From Lactifluus volemus (Eukaryota; Basidiomycota; Agaricomycetes; Russulales; Russulaceae): a stretch of DNA of 27,960 nucleotides. Of this stretch, positions 1 through 10,529 are shown piece after piece (the first letter of the stretch is position 1; every line of letters starts with the position of its first letter). The position numbers and the translations under genes are program-made. A model generated the notes under the pieces. That model saw only the letters and a list, made by a program, of their open reading frames with translations. It ran no database searches and had not been told where the DNA came from. Location: contig WTXI01000419.1 of NCBI GenBank assembly GCA_022376515.1, positions 1 to 27,960 on the forward strand, read 5' to 3'.

Positions 1-15
1 AATACATCGCTTCAC

Positions 16-46
<31 letters not shown>

Positions 47-112
47 AATACTACCACCCAATCAAGTGGTCCCCCCGAATGATGAGTTGCTGTCTTCACA
101 ATGCCAAGGATC
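1..112. other. Left flank of the hAT insertion, with a long A tract
   Basis: A run of about 27 A residues (18-44) is followed by ordinary sequence up to the target-site duplication. I see no gene start or RNA gene here. On the minus strand the stretch between the A tract and the duplication has no stop in one frame, which is relevant to the question of what the transposon inserted into. Confidence 0.5.
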
Positions 113-120
113 ACGCTTAG
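113..120. repeat. Target-site duplication, left copy
   Basis: ACGCTTAG lies directly before the first base of the element and is repeated exactly at 5652-5659, directly after its last base. An 8-bp duplication is the hallmark of hAT transposases. Confidence 0.93.
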
Positions 121-137
121 TAGGGTTGGACACGGGT
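121..137 (+). repeat. Left terminal inverted repeat of the hAT element
   Basis: TAGGGTTGGACACGGGT matches the reverse complement of 5635-5651 at 13 of 17 positions, with the core TGGAC conserved. Confidence 0.85.
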
Positions 138-1061
138 TAGGGTATACCCACCGGGTTTGCGGGTAGGGTATCCACGGGCCGGGGTCCCGGGTATCGATTT
201 TGTCGGCCCGCGCCAAACCCATACCCCAGACCACGGGACCCGGACCCGCAGCCGCGGTATCTGATGTGTGCTCGCAAGTCTTGGTCCCAGCCAATTGATC
301 GCATGTTATTGTTCTCAAATTGCTAGCAGTATTACTGGTCTGGTACACAGCACTTAAAATTGCAACGAACGCTGGCCTGACTCCACCTGAGGAGATTTGT
401 ACTACTCAACCCGATGCCCATGCAACTCCTCTCCACAATGAGTTAACATATATTGCTTCCATCCACTTCACCTTCCACATCCACCCAGCTGATACATAAG
501 TTAAAGTATTAAATATTTCTGAGACGTCCGTATCGGCGCTGCATAGATGCAGGGGCTCGATCCCTTCAATTGACCTTCAACAACTTCCTCAACATCCAAG
601 TCGGCGCTGCATAGACGCAGGGCTCGAACGCGTCGATGGTTTTGATCCTCCCGGTGCGGCGCACATCTTGACCCTCTTGGCCTGACACATGCGGTGAGCG
701 GGAACGAAATTGTGAGGTCAATGTCACGGACTCACGGAAGCGGGGGCTGAATGCCCCGGGGGGTAAAAATTGCCATACAATGCGATACCTTGCAGCTGTC
801 CATATAGTCCTGTGTTCAACCTAAAGGGGGTAGGTTGTCAGCACAAAAAAACATGAAAGAAACAGAAGTACCTGAACACATGGGCAGGGAAAGCCCTATA
901 TGCGAAGAAACACAGAAAAGGAAAGGGCGGACAGACTCGCGGACTTCAATCAACTGTTCGCCGTGTTTAGTGACCAAAAAAAAATTTATTAGATAGAAAA
1001 CGCACCGATAGAATCCCCTCATTCATCCTCCCCCCTCGACCTGGTAACTCCCCCCCCCTCC
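138..1061. other. hAT 5' subterminal region and transposase leader
   Basis: This region has no coding sequence that I support. Positions 138-255 are GC-rich and crowded with GGGTA/ACCCG motifs like those at the right end of the element. Two near-identical copies of a 27/28-bp motif (TCGGCGCTGCATAGAYGCAG followed by GGCTCGA) lie at 533-560 and 601-627, 68 bp apart, and may be promoter elements or additional protein-binding sites. The region ends in an A-rich stretch (976-985) and a C-rich leader directly before the transposase ATG. Confidence 0.55.
533..627. repeat. Pair of 27/28-bp direct repeats upstream of the transposase
   Basis: The copies at 533-560 and 601-627 differ by one substitution (T/C) and one missing G. 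They lie in the leader of the hAT element, about 440 bp before the transposase start. Their role is unknown. Confidence 0.8.
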
Positions 1062-4000
1062 ATGCCCCGCGACGAAGTTGACCCGTCGCTCATCACCTGC
1101 GAGCCCCGTAAACGCAAGCTTACCTCATATACCACCAATGAAGATAATATTTCTGCAGATAAAGCGGCAACTGTCAAAAGACTAAAAGAGACTGTGAGAC
1201 CCACCATGACAGTCCAATCTGGTGTCGAGAATGAGGCCGTTCATCCGCCTCCGAAAAAAACGCCACTGCCGATCTCGGACTTGGAGCCCTCTAGCGATGA
1301 CGAGGATCCTGCCTGCGCCGAGCCACGCAGGGGGAAATCCACTCGGAAACGCAAAAAGAAAAAAACGAAAGCGCAGATGCGGACCACGTCTAGAGTCGAT
1401 GACACCGAGTCTGCTGATGAAGAGGAAGCTCGTGACAAAATACCTAGATCTGGACACCGTCAGCAGAAGAGTAAGATGCGTACCGACATACCTTCCGATA
1501 GCGACATCGAAATCCTTGAGAGCCCTGGATATGCCGAAGCGGAACTAGGTCAATCCCAGAATGATTAAAAGTGATCCGTGACTTACGAAATTTCCCGCAG
1601 ATCGATTGTCGAAGGAGTGGACCTCAGCCATCTATGCCTTCTTCCAGCCGCGCCCATCTGTGCAGGTCGTGAATGGCCGGCGTTGCCACGAATTCATATG
1701 CGGCGCCCCCTATTGCAAAGGCAAAGGGGTCAAAGGGCGCAACGTCCGTCGTTTTCTTGACACGAGTGACGCAAGATCAACTAGCAATCTTCGAAAGCAC
1801 GCGAAGATGTGCTGGGGCACGAACCTCGTTGAACAGGCTGATGAAGCGAAGGACATCACGAGCATTCGAAAAGGCCTTGCCAAAGCTAAAGTGATGGATG
1901 GGTCAATCACTGCAAGTTTTCAGCGGCAAGGGAGGGGGAAAATAACTTACAGGATACGCCAGCACACATACAAAGAAGCGCGGTATGTCAACGCGTGAAC
2001 GTTCATGTATCGGACTCTCTAACCCCATCGCAGTGTCGAATGCATCCGTTGGGTTGCCGAGAGCATGCGGCCCATGAGTGTTGTCGATGACCCCGCCTTC
2101 CACAGCCTCATGAAAACAGGGCGTCCGCATTATCGAATCCCGTCGTCGCGGACAGTTAGGCGTGACGTTGATACGGTCTTCCAGAGAGTCAAACGCCGTG
2201 TCATAAAACTGTTAAGAGTTAGTTCACCATTGGATCCAAACAGCACAAATTGAACTTACCTGACTGGCAGGAATATGACGGTCGCTTGAATTTCGCCACG
2301 GACGCCTGGACATCCCCGAACCACAAGTCATTTGTGGCTGTGACCGTCCATTTAGAAAACAAGGGCCGGCCTCTATGTTTGCTCTTGGATGTTGTCGAGT
2401 TGGCAGTGTCACACACTGGGGCCAATCTCGCCGCGGCGTTCGCGAAGATTCTCGAAGACTACGAGATCTCTGACAAAGTTCTGGATTAAAAAATGTCTCT
2501 GCAACTGAAAGATTTGCTAACTTATCTTATTAGATCCTGGGAATCACCTGTGACAATGCCTCTGCCAACGATCAGATGATCAACACTCTTGCAAAAGATC
2601 TCAACCACTTTCCCGGCGCTGCGAACCGTACCCGATGCCTTGCCCACATCGTAAATTTGGTAGCCAGGGCTGTTTTGCGCCAGTTTGATGTTTCAAAAGG
2701 GCGCGATGATGAGGCCAGTGAGAACGAGTCCGGAGCCGAAGAAGAGGTCCAATCAACAAAGGACTCGGATGATGAAGATGACGATGACACAGGCACAGTG
2801 GGAGAGCTTTCAGAACTAGGCCAAGAAAATGAGAGAGATGACAACGATGAAAAGGGTATGAACTTGGCAGAGGTGGAACAGGCGACGAGGGAGAAAGTAA
2901 AAGATATGGCAAAGGTGACTGAGCCACTTCGCCACGCCTTGTATAAGGTAAGCCTACTCACAAACTCAACACACTCACTCACCCTTTTCGGCGCACCAGC
3001 TCCGAAGTTTCTCCAACGCGGTCAAAAATTCGCCCACCATTCTTTTGCCAGAGTGGAGAAACACCATCAAAAAGCTTGCGACAGACGCTGACGACCCGAA
3101 GAAGACTCTGGCTGAAAATATCATGCCTCGTGATGTTTCCACACGCTGGAACTCAACCTACAACATGCTCAAGTTTGCGAGCTCCTATCAGGACCCAATT
3201 AACCAGATGACAGACAGTCGCTCCCTGAAACTCAGTTACTGCATGGTTACGGAGTCGGAGTGGGAGCTCGTCAAGGAACTTCGGGATGTTCTTAAGGTAC
3301 GCGTGACAAACATCGTTGACATCCTGATTGTTCGACTCACGATATATTGTGTGGTAGATTCTTAAGACGGTTACATTGAAGTTTTCGACCGATACCCCAT
3401 GCCTCACATCCGTCATTCCGGCCATGGACAAGATGGACGACGAGCTCACCAAGGCCTCGCAAAGCAATGACAAATCTCCAGCTCTTCGAGCTGCGCTGAT
3501 GATGGGCAAGGCGCTACTAAACAAGTATTACTCACTGACTGATAAATCTGAGGTCTATCGCATCGCTATGGGTTCGTCATCTATTTCATTCACATTTCTG
3601 ATACTGTAGATACTAATATACTTTAGTGCTCCATCCCAAGTACAAATTAAAGTACTTCATGAAACTTGGTTGGGAACAAGAGTGGATTGACATCGCAAAA
3701 CACATTGTCAGAGAGCAGTACAAGTCCTCCTATGCCGACTATGTCATCCACAAAGCCCCTCGTCCTGCGTGTGCTCCCAAGACGACCGTAAGTCCGTTTT
3801 GTTCTCCCGTTCGTGCGCTCATTATATTACCTCACTAGGCACCAAACTCGTCTGATAGTGAACCCCTGGCGACCGAATTGACAGATTCAGACTCGAGCCT
3901 GGACGAAGACGAATTCATGGACGAACTCGACCGCTACCTCTCGACTGGCCGCATCAAGGACGTTACGGACCCATTGCGCTGGTGGGTCGAGAATAAAGGC

Positions 4001-4333
4001 ACTTACCCTCGTCTATGGCGGATGGCCCGGGATTATTTGACTATTCCAGGTGAGTCTCACACCATTATTCTATGTCTATCATGTCCTGGCTGACAAAACC
4101 TTATAGCCTCGTCCGTCGCAGTGGAACGCGTTTTCAGCCGAGGACGCCTACTTATTTCTCATATCCGTAACCGGATTTCATCTCAGTCAACGCGCGCCCT
4201 CCTTTGTCTCAACGCATGGAATAAGGCCGGTTTTCTTCTAACTACGGACTTGTCAGATGCAGCGTCCATGCCAGATGACAAGGAAATGAAGGGGTTGGAT
4301 GCCAGTTGGGATGTCATACCCTGTGATGCTAAG
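1062..4333 (+). CDS. hAT transposase (BED zinc finger, RNase H-like core, hATC dimerisation domain)
   Basis: This enzyme would cut and rejoin the element through its terminal repeats in the nucleus. Ten exons fit: 1062-1548, 1601-1982, 2034-2217, 2271-2477, 2534-2947, 3000-3296, 3358-3571, 3627-3787, 3839-4049 and 4107 onward. All nine introns are 51-61 nt, GT..AG, and restore the frame, giving 928 codons to 4333. Seen in order: an acidic/basic N-terminus with a KRKKKKTK nuclear-localisation-like motif; a BED-type finger (CHEFIC ... HAKMC); FATDAWTS with the first catalytic Asp; GITCDNASAND with the second; a long acidic insertion (about 2700-2870); STRWNSTYNML; and the C-terminal PASSVAVERVFSRGR ... 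ALLCLNAW hATC signature. The end is uncertain. A good donor (GTGAGC) follows codon 928 at 4334, but without splicing the frame stays open through Pro-rich repeats to 5353. Family assignment is firm; exact exon borders are inferred. Confidence 0.88.
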
Positions 4334-4582
4334 GTGAGCTTAGTCGCTCTCTTCCTAAGCACCGTCACCTCATACCGTCGTTCTCATCATCGCCTGCCCC
4401 AACCCGCGCATCTCATCATTTCCTCCTGCATCTCCTGGTCTCTCATGCGTAGTAATATTGTCTACATCGTCCTGGCAATACCTGTATACCCCCTCTCCCT
4501 ACGTCACTCTTTGAATTTCTTTCCCTCCTCGCGCCGCAGATCTGCCGTCAATTTCATCCCCCCGGACTTGCCGATGCCTATG

Positions 4583-5028
4583 CCCCGACCCCTCGACGCC
4601 CTCTGCCTCATCACAGTTTTCCTCGTCCAAAAGGTGCGTTTTCTATCCACTTTCTCATCATACCGCTTGCTAACACCTCCCCCTCGTCCTTCCTCGTTCC
4701 TGTCCGCGCCCATCCCGACCTGCTCGCACCGGTACTCACCCACACCTGTTCGACCTGCACACTGCCCGTGCCCATCCGATCTGACTGCCCACGCGGCCAC
4801 GTTTACCCCGACCCCTCGACGCCCTCTGCCTCATCACGGTTTTCCTCGTCCAAAAGGTGCGTTTTCTATCTACTTTCTCATCATACCGCTTGCTAACACC
4901 TCCCCCTCGTCCTTCCTCGTTCCTGTCCGTGCCCATCCCGACCTGCTCGCACCGGTACTCACCCACGCCTGTTCGACCTGCACACTGCCCGTGCCCATCC
5001 GATCTGACTGCCCACGCGGCCGCGTTTA
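4583..5028 (+). repeat. Two tandem copies of a 223-bp unit in the hAT 3' region
   Basis: Copy 1 is 4583-4805 and copy 2 is 4806-5028. They are almost identical, with scattered single-base differences (for example CATCACAG versus CATCACGG, and CTATCC versus CTATCT). The unit is C-rich. Since 223 is not a multiple of three, the copies are read in different frames, yet neither contains a stop in the frame continuing from the transposase. That reflects composition rather than clear coding. Shorter, degenerate C-rich repeats continue to about 5280. Confidence 0.9.
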
Positions 5029-5438
5029 CCCCGCGCACGGCCATTTATCCTGCCTGCCTTGCTTGCCTTCACCTACGCCTGTCCATTGTCCAATCTGCGG
5101 CCATGTGCCACCTCGCCAACGCCTGTTCAACCGGCCCACACGGCCACTCTCACTCCGGGTTACTGCTTTGCTCACGGCCATCCATCCTCCCCGCCCCGCC
5201 CCCTCCACCTATGCCCGTCCGATCCGTGGCCACGCACCACCTCGCCTATGCCCATTCAGCCGGCTCAGATTTAGTTTGTCATTCTTGTGCCACTTGTGGG
5301 CAGTGGACACTATTACCTTGTCATTTACACTGGCATTTATGGACTCTGCTTAGATAGTAAACATCTGAGCCTATAAAGTTGTTTGAGCCTGAGACCTGAA
5401 AATATCTGAGACTTTGTTCAATTGTTTAGTGAGTGTCT

Positions 5439-5600
5439 AACCCATACCCTTACCCACCGGGTATGGGTTTTTCTGATACCCCCAGACAACCCTGTGGGAA
5501 ACCCATACCCTTACCCACCGGGTATGGGTTTTTCTGATACCCCCAGACAATCCTGCGGGAAACCCGTACCCGTGCCTGGGGTATGGGTTCTTCAGGGGTA
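5439..5600. repeat. 61-bp subterminal tandem repeats at the right end of the hAT element
   Basis: Two nearly perfect units (5439-5499 and 5500-5560) are followed by a decayed third from 5561. Each unit contains ACCCATACCC, the palindrome ACCCACCGGGT, GGGTATGGG and GATACCCCCAGACAA. Similar motifs occur just inside the left terminus. Subterminal repeats of this kind are the usual transposase-binding sites of hAT elements; that role is inferred here. Confidence 0.85.
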
Positions 5601-5634
5601 GGGGTAGGGGTACCGCTGGAGATACCCCAGGGTT

Positions 5635-5651
5635 ACCCACGTCCATCACTA
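5635..5651 (-). repeat. Right terminal inverted repeat of the hAT element
   Basis: Read on the minus strand it is TAGTGATGGACGTGGGT, 13 of 17 identical to the left terminus. Confidence 0.85.
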
Positions 5652-5659
5652 ACGCTTAG
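5652..5659. repeat. Target-site duplication, right copy
   Basis: ACGCTTAG, identical to 113-120, directly follows the right terminus. Confidence 0.93.
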
Positions 5660-7424
5660 GATCGTGGTGAACAAGAAGTGTGCTGTCACCCTGAACTTGA
5701 ACTTAAACTCGAACCCGATTGGCAGACACCGTGACGGAGCCCAACGCCGCCAGTTCCTAAGTCGATGCTCTTCTTCCTGAGTTGTAGAGGAGACGAGAGT
5801 GGGTTGTCCATCTTGAACATGGATGGTTTCAAGTTCAATGTCAGGCATATTGCCGTGCAGTGTGTACAATTTGAAGAGGGATTGTAGAAGGGCTCAGCCT
5901 GAGAGTGTCGGCGGACGCCATAGGCCCATCCTAATATCTAGATTTGGGTGGGTGTTTACGCCGTGACATGCTCATGTCTGCAGTCAACGCCATGCAACAC
6001 TCACAAAGCGGGACTTTGCTTTGTTTTAAAAGTCAGGCCAACCAGCAGAATTGTTGCCAGACTTTGCAGATCAAATAATGTTAGTCATTTTCAGGTTTGT
6101 CACGGTAGCTAATCAAAAGAGATACTCTGCAGTTGGCAGTCAGGGAGTACTAGGCTCAATAGCGATGCCAGCTGTTTGGAGCCACGTGACAAAAACTCAC
6201 TTACAGTAACTATACGATCCTTGGTTGTGTATACAGTAAATTGCACGGGGCGACAGGGTGACAGGCTTCAAGCCCAGCTTGCGGGCGGCGTGCCTCGGAC
6301 TCGATTTAGAACGTGGGTGTAACGATACGAGATTCAAGGATTCCCGGATCGTTACACCCACTCTCCGGACCTCCTGCTTGGCTCAGTTCCTGTTCACCTA
6401 AAACGTCGACAGCACAGTGAACACATCCATGATACTTTGGGCACTCCAGTTGTGTCATGACACTCTTTCGGAAGCACGACACACCGACGCCACTTCAATT
6501 TGCAGAGGCCAGCTCCCTCTTAACGTTTAATTTACGTATTTAAGGTCGACTGGTACAGTGCGCTAAACACAAGATTTTAGCGCTTGGTCCACAGGGACCA
6601 GCATCAATTCTCAAGCTAACTGTCAGACACCGAGCGCACTGGCACAAGCAAACCCCTATTGCCACAATAGGCAAAACCTTCTTGTTTTTCAGACAATAAA
6701 ACCACGGGATGGTGAATAGAATAATAAATATTCGTCCTTTTTTTCTTTTCAAGTGATAACGTGAGCACTCTTTTTTTGTACTTGTAACAGATTGACAAGA
6801 TCGGGGCAATGCGAGGGAGCTTACGAGTTTGACAACGATGCAGCGACAAGAGGACCGAGGGGGGGAGAGAGAGAAAAAATTTGATACAGGGTAAAAGCCT
6901 TGAAAAAAAAAGGCGGGGGAGAAGAGGTGTGGGTTAAAGTTAGAAGAAAGATGGGATTATGAGGTATAAGTCAGTAATAGAAGGGTTGATGAGGATGGGT
7001 CCGTGAAACGGGGTGAAGACGGCCCAAAGTTCCAGACACAGGCAAAGCAAGAAAGGAGTTGCGATGGGGGCGGGGAGTATAGAGAGGTGTGTGTGTATGT
7101 GTGAGGTAAGGTGGAGGAAGAGAAAGCCGCAACGCAGCAGACCTGCCAGCCTTGTGAACCGTACGTAACCCCGTGTTCCAATGGGGGCAGGCCAACAAAC
7201 CCGTATCTAAGTTATAAAGTCGTGAAGAAAAAGGCGTATGCGGGTTGTGAGGATAAAGATTCGGGGTGCAGAGAGATAAAAGGGGACAAAGCATACGAGA
7301 GCAAAAGAGAAATAATAACGTCGAAAGCAGCAAGATGCGACTGTGATGTACACGTGATGAGTGAGAGAAATCGTGAAAAGAGGACGAGCGGGGTGGGATT
7401 GTGAGAGTTGGGATTATTGGAGAT
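5660..7424. other. Intergenic region between the hAT element and the HMG-box gene
   Basis: I recognise no gene in these 1.77 kb. All open frames are short and without family resemblance. It holds a perfect 13-bp inverted repeat (6314-6326 and 6348-6360) and a smaller one (GCGCTAAA 6560-6567 with TTTAGCGC 6576-6583). The part next to 7424 must contain the 3' untranslated region of the minus-strand HMG-box gene. Purine-rich low-complexity sequence runs from about 6850 to 7120. Confidence 0.5.
6314..6360. repeat. Perfect 13-bp inverted repeat (potential hairpin)
   Basis: TGGGTGTAACGAT at 6314-6326 pairs exactly with ATCGTTACACCCA at 6348-6360 across a 21-nt spacer. It lies in non-coding DNA about 1.06 kb beyond the 3' end of the HMG-box gene. 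It could be a binding site for a dimeric protein or the remnant of a small element. No function can be assigned. Confidence 0.75.
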
Positions 7425-9036
7425 TCAAGTCGCTTGATGGGCGCTTAATGCCCCTGCCCGCTTGGGCGACGCAGTGCAACTAGGTATGGGAGATGCCCTG
7501 TGCGAAATAGGGTGCCAAGTGCCTCCAACACGGCGGGAGCCTGTATTAGCAGCACCGCGCGGCGGCACGTAAGGCTGCTTTGAAGTGGGTGATGGAGTGG
7601 TGGCATAAAACGAGGGCATCGGGCTCGCAACGCGCCCAGAGTGTGGGCTGGAAGTTGCTGGGCTGTTCTGGTCCTCTGCATACGGTTGCATGGTAGTCGT
7701 GCTGTTGGTGGGTTCTTGCGATGCGGACGCACCAAAGTCTTGTAGATAGTCGTCAATGTTGAAAGTTTGCACCGGATCTGTAGATATCGAACCAATTGAC
7801 GGTGGCGGATCAATCGCCTGCGATTGTGGCTGTGGGAGTACGCTAAGAGCGGCAAGTATCGCATCTGGGGTAGGATTCATCATAAAGGTTGCTGGGTCCT
7901 CTCCCATCATACGGAGTGCGTCATCAAATGCCGAAGAGCCACACATTCCGGGAGGGTACATCCCAACTCCAAGGTCAATGCTACCAGGTGGCGCGGCAGC
8001 GAGACTCTGATCGGCGAAGCCTTGCAGCTGGAAGATACCAGGCTGCGCGGTATCGTAGAGCTCCGAGAGGAGAGATCCTTTTGCGGTATCCTGCGATGGA
8101 GCGTTGTCAAAGTCGGGCATGGAAAAGAAAAGATTATCATTCTGTGGAGGAGATTAGAATACTAGGAGAGAGGGATTAGGATGTGGCACGTGCCTCGAGT
8201 GGTACTTCGGTTGAATGAGGAAGGGCCTGGGGCCAATCGGCAAGAGAGAAATCTTGAAGGGGGCTGAGGGACGTCGTTGTCGTAGTAGTAGAGTCCAACT
8301 CGGGAGAAGGGGACCACCCGCGAGGAGAGCGATGGGATGGTTGTGGCGTCGAGAGCCGCAGGCAAAAGGGAACTGCCGGGATTGGGGTTGCGACTGGGAC
8401 CGAGACCTTGGAGCTGCAAGTCCCACGCGACGATGATCCTTGGGGGTCGAGGGGGGGTGGTGTTGGATCCACAGACGCGTCGGGTGACACACAAGCCACA
8501 TTGTGGCGGAGTGTGAGATTGACGGTGAAGTGTGAAGGGGGCGTCCCTGTGGAGGGCGAGGATGCGGATGAGAGGGGTGGAGAGGGGTCTTTAGGGTCAG
8601 AAAGGACATGTTTAAAGACGAGGGGAGCCGGTGCTGTGGAAGTTGACGCGGTACAAGGAGGGGGGTATGGAGCAGGCCGGCCACGGGAGCGACGGCCGAC
8701 GCGTTCTTGTTCCTTTGCCTTTGCCTGGCGCTTCTCCTCGCGAATACGATCCTTTTCTGCCTTCTTCATGGGTGCAAAGCGATAGTTGGGATAGAGACGA
8801 GCGTGTTCTGCCTTGGCCATCTCTGCGAGGTGGTCATAATGGGCGCGTACTTGGTCCGACTCTGATCTCCATTGTGCCGAGATGATCTTTGAGACTTCTG
8901 CCTGAGTTGGTTTTGGCTGACCGAGAGCGGGTGGAGGGAGTTGTTGAAGTTTGTCGGAACGGTAGAGGATCCAAGCGTTGGGTGGCCGAGGAGGTTGACC
9001 GCCTTGGGGAGGATTGTTTCGGGGAAGAGCTGACAT
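7425..9036 (-). CDS. Fungal HMG-box transcription factor (MATA/pheromone-factor type)
   Basis: A DNA-binding nuclear regulator. Two exons fit: 9036-8206 and 8141-7425, with a 64-nt intron (8142-8205, GTACCA..CCACAG) joined in phase 0, giving 515 aa. The HMG box covers about residues 17-88: RPPNAWILYRSDKL, then SKIISAQWRSES, then YDHLAEMAKAEHARLYPNY. This is the form seen in fungal mating-type and pheromone-response factors, with a short Pro-rich insertion between the first two parts. A basic stretch follows (KKAEKDRIREEKRQAKAKEQER). The rest is Ser/Pro/Thr-rich and disordered, with an acidic segment near the middle of exon 2 (FNIDDYLQDFG). An upstream in-frame ATG at 9153 has a better context (ACAAAATGGG) and would add 39 Ser/Pro-rich residues. 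The frame is open still further upstream, to 9405, but that part looks like untranslated leader. The target genes are unknown. It is transcribed in the same direction as the kinase gene upstream. Confidence 0.85.
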
Positions 9037-10529
9037 GATCGTGTTTTGAGAGAGTAGAACTGGTGGGGAGATGAGAGGGGCCGAGGAATGTGAAGGGTTG
9101 AGAGACAATGGAGTAGTTGAAGAAAGAGAGATTGAGAGGGAAGAAGGACCCATTTTGTACGAGTGGGGATTGCGGCAGGAGAAGAGTGTGGACGGGTTCG
9201 ACGCTTGTTCGCTACGGTGACCACAGGAAAAAGAGAAAAGCAAGGGATGATGAAGATGGGTGAACGTGAAAGATGCAAGAAAAAAAAGCGTAAGAAAAAT
9301 GGTGGTCAAAAAGGACGCATGGAGGTCAAAGTAGAGTAGTGAGTCGGTCAAAGGCCTAAAGTGAGCTGAGCTCAAAGACCGAGATTTAGGGACAAGCAAG
9401 CTCACGCCACAGATCTGCCGTCACACAGCCGAGGACAATAAGCTATCCAGTCTTATGGCTCTCTTTCCCTTCTACCTCTATATCCTCTCTCTCTTTTCTT
9501 TTCCTTGTCTCACTCTTTTTATTTTTATTTTTTTGTCTCTCTACTACCTCTCTCTCCATAGCATTTTCATCCGGGGGCGGGGAACTTGAATCAATCAATG
9601 TTCATTTCATATCTCCTCGGCCCAATTTTGTCAAGTCAATTTACTCCGCAACCGTTCCTGACTTTTTTTGCAAATGCAAGCGTGCATCTACATGCATCTA
9701 CATGGATCCATACTGCACTGTATTACCCGCGGAACAAACCTATCTCTAACTAGCTAAATCACAACTCCCCCTTATCACCGCGTCGTCATAATCAATCCCC
9801 CCACATTTGATATCGATTCCCCGCATTTAGTTATCCTCGAGTGGCTACAACAGCCTGGAGTGAGAGCACTCGTTTTGAGATTTTGTACATCCGAGTCAGC
9901 GCTTCGCCTTTCCCACCTTCTTCTTTTCCCGACGCGTCCCACGTTGTCGCGGCGATGGTGAACCTAAAACGCGCTGCCGTTACATTGTTCGCACTTTTTG
10001 GCTTAAATCGACCGCCCGCCTCGTGTTTTCGTAGGCGCTCACTCGAAAATGGTCGTCGTCCATCATCCTCTCATGACAGTCACTGCACTAATCGCGGGGA
10101 TTTGCCGCTCATGACTCCCCGTCTATCAAAATGCCACTTGCTTTCGATGACGTTGTTACGAATTCATATGATATTCTCATAAAATAAAATAAAAAAGGTA
10201 CTCCATGGTGTATGGTATGGAAGAAAATGTTGCGTCTCGCCAAGGTAAAATTACGTGCTCGTGATGTCGAGAGGGATTTCGTTCATCACTTGGGAACGGC
10301 GGTATGTGACTTATACGTGCCCGTTCCATAAATCTTGCTATCAATCATTACACCTTTACACCGCAAAAAAAAACTTGCCCCAACGAATGTTGCCCGCGAC
10401 CCAACCCTTCATTACAAATATAAAAATATGGACACTGCATATGAACGGATGTTATAAATACAGAACATTGCACACAATGAATTATCCAAGCGAAAAAAAA
10501 AACACAAACAAAACATCAACCACACAGCA
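9037..10529. other. Intergenic region between the HMG-box and NIMA kinase genes
   Basis: About 1.5 kb that should contain the promoter and leader of the HMG-box gene and the 3' end of the kinase gene, both on the minus strand. A long pyrimidine-rich tract (about 9462-9558 on the plus strand) and several AT-rich stretches (10180-10200, 10360-10520) are the only notable structure. I see no further gene. A plus-strand frame at 9841-10182 has no recognisable domain. Confidence 0.5.

Larger units (their letters stand above)
121..5651 (+). mobile_element. Complete hAT-superfamily DNA transposon (5531 bp)
   Basis: The element is bounded by imperfect terminal inverted repeats (121-137 and 5635-5651) and a perfect 8-bp target duplication. 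Both ends begin TAG and fit the loose hAT terminal pattern YARNG (TAGGG on the left, TAGTG on the right). It encodes a plus-strand transposase with a BED zinc finger, the hAT catalytic core and the C-terminal dimerisation region. Both subterminal zones are rich in GGGTA/TACCC motifs, including the palindromic ACCCACCGGGT at 146-156, 5452-5462 and 5513-5523, which are candidate transposase-binding sites. The undamaged duplication and the open spliced reading frame suggest a fairly recent, possibly autonomous copy. Whether it is active cannot be told from sequence alone. Confidence 0.92.

Noticed and set aside
121..160. Telomere-like TTAGGG near the left transposon end
   Set aside because: It is a single occurrence within the GGGTA-rich subterminal zone, not a tandem telomeric array.
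4504..5208. Minus-strand and alternative plus-strand open frames in the hAT 3' region
   Set aside because: They arise from stop-poor C-rich tandem repeats. The same words recur in several frames and no family is recognisable.
6544..6610. tRNA-like or SINE-like segment (TGGTACAGTG followed by a short hairpin)
   Set aside because: The first box resembles a pol III A box, but no proper B box, cloverleaf or anticodon arm can be built.
9037..9405. N-terminal extension of the HMG-box frame up to 9405
   Set aside because: The open frame continues, but the extra sequence is CT-rich and hydrophobic without any domain. It looks like leader DNA. Starts at 9036 or 9153 are more plausible.
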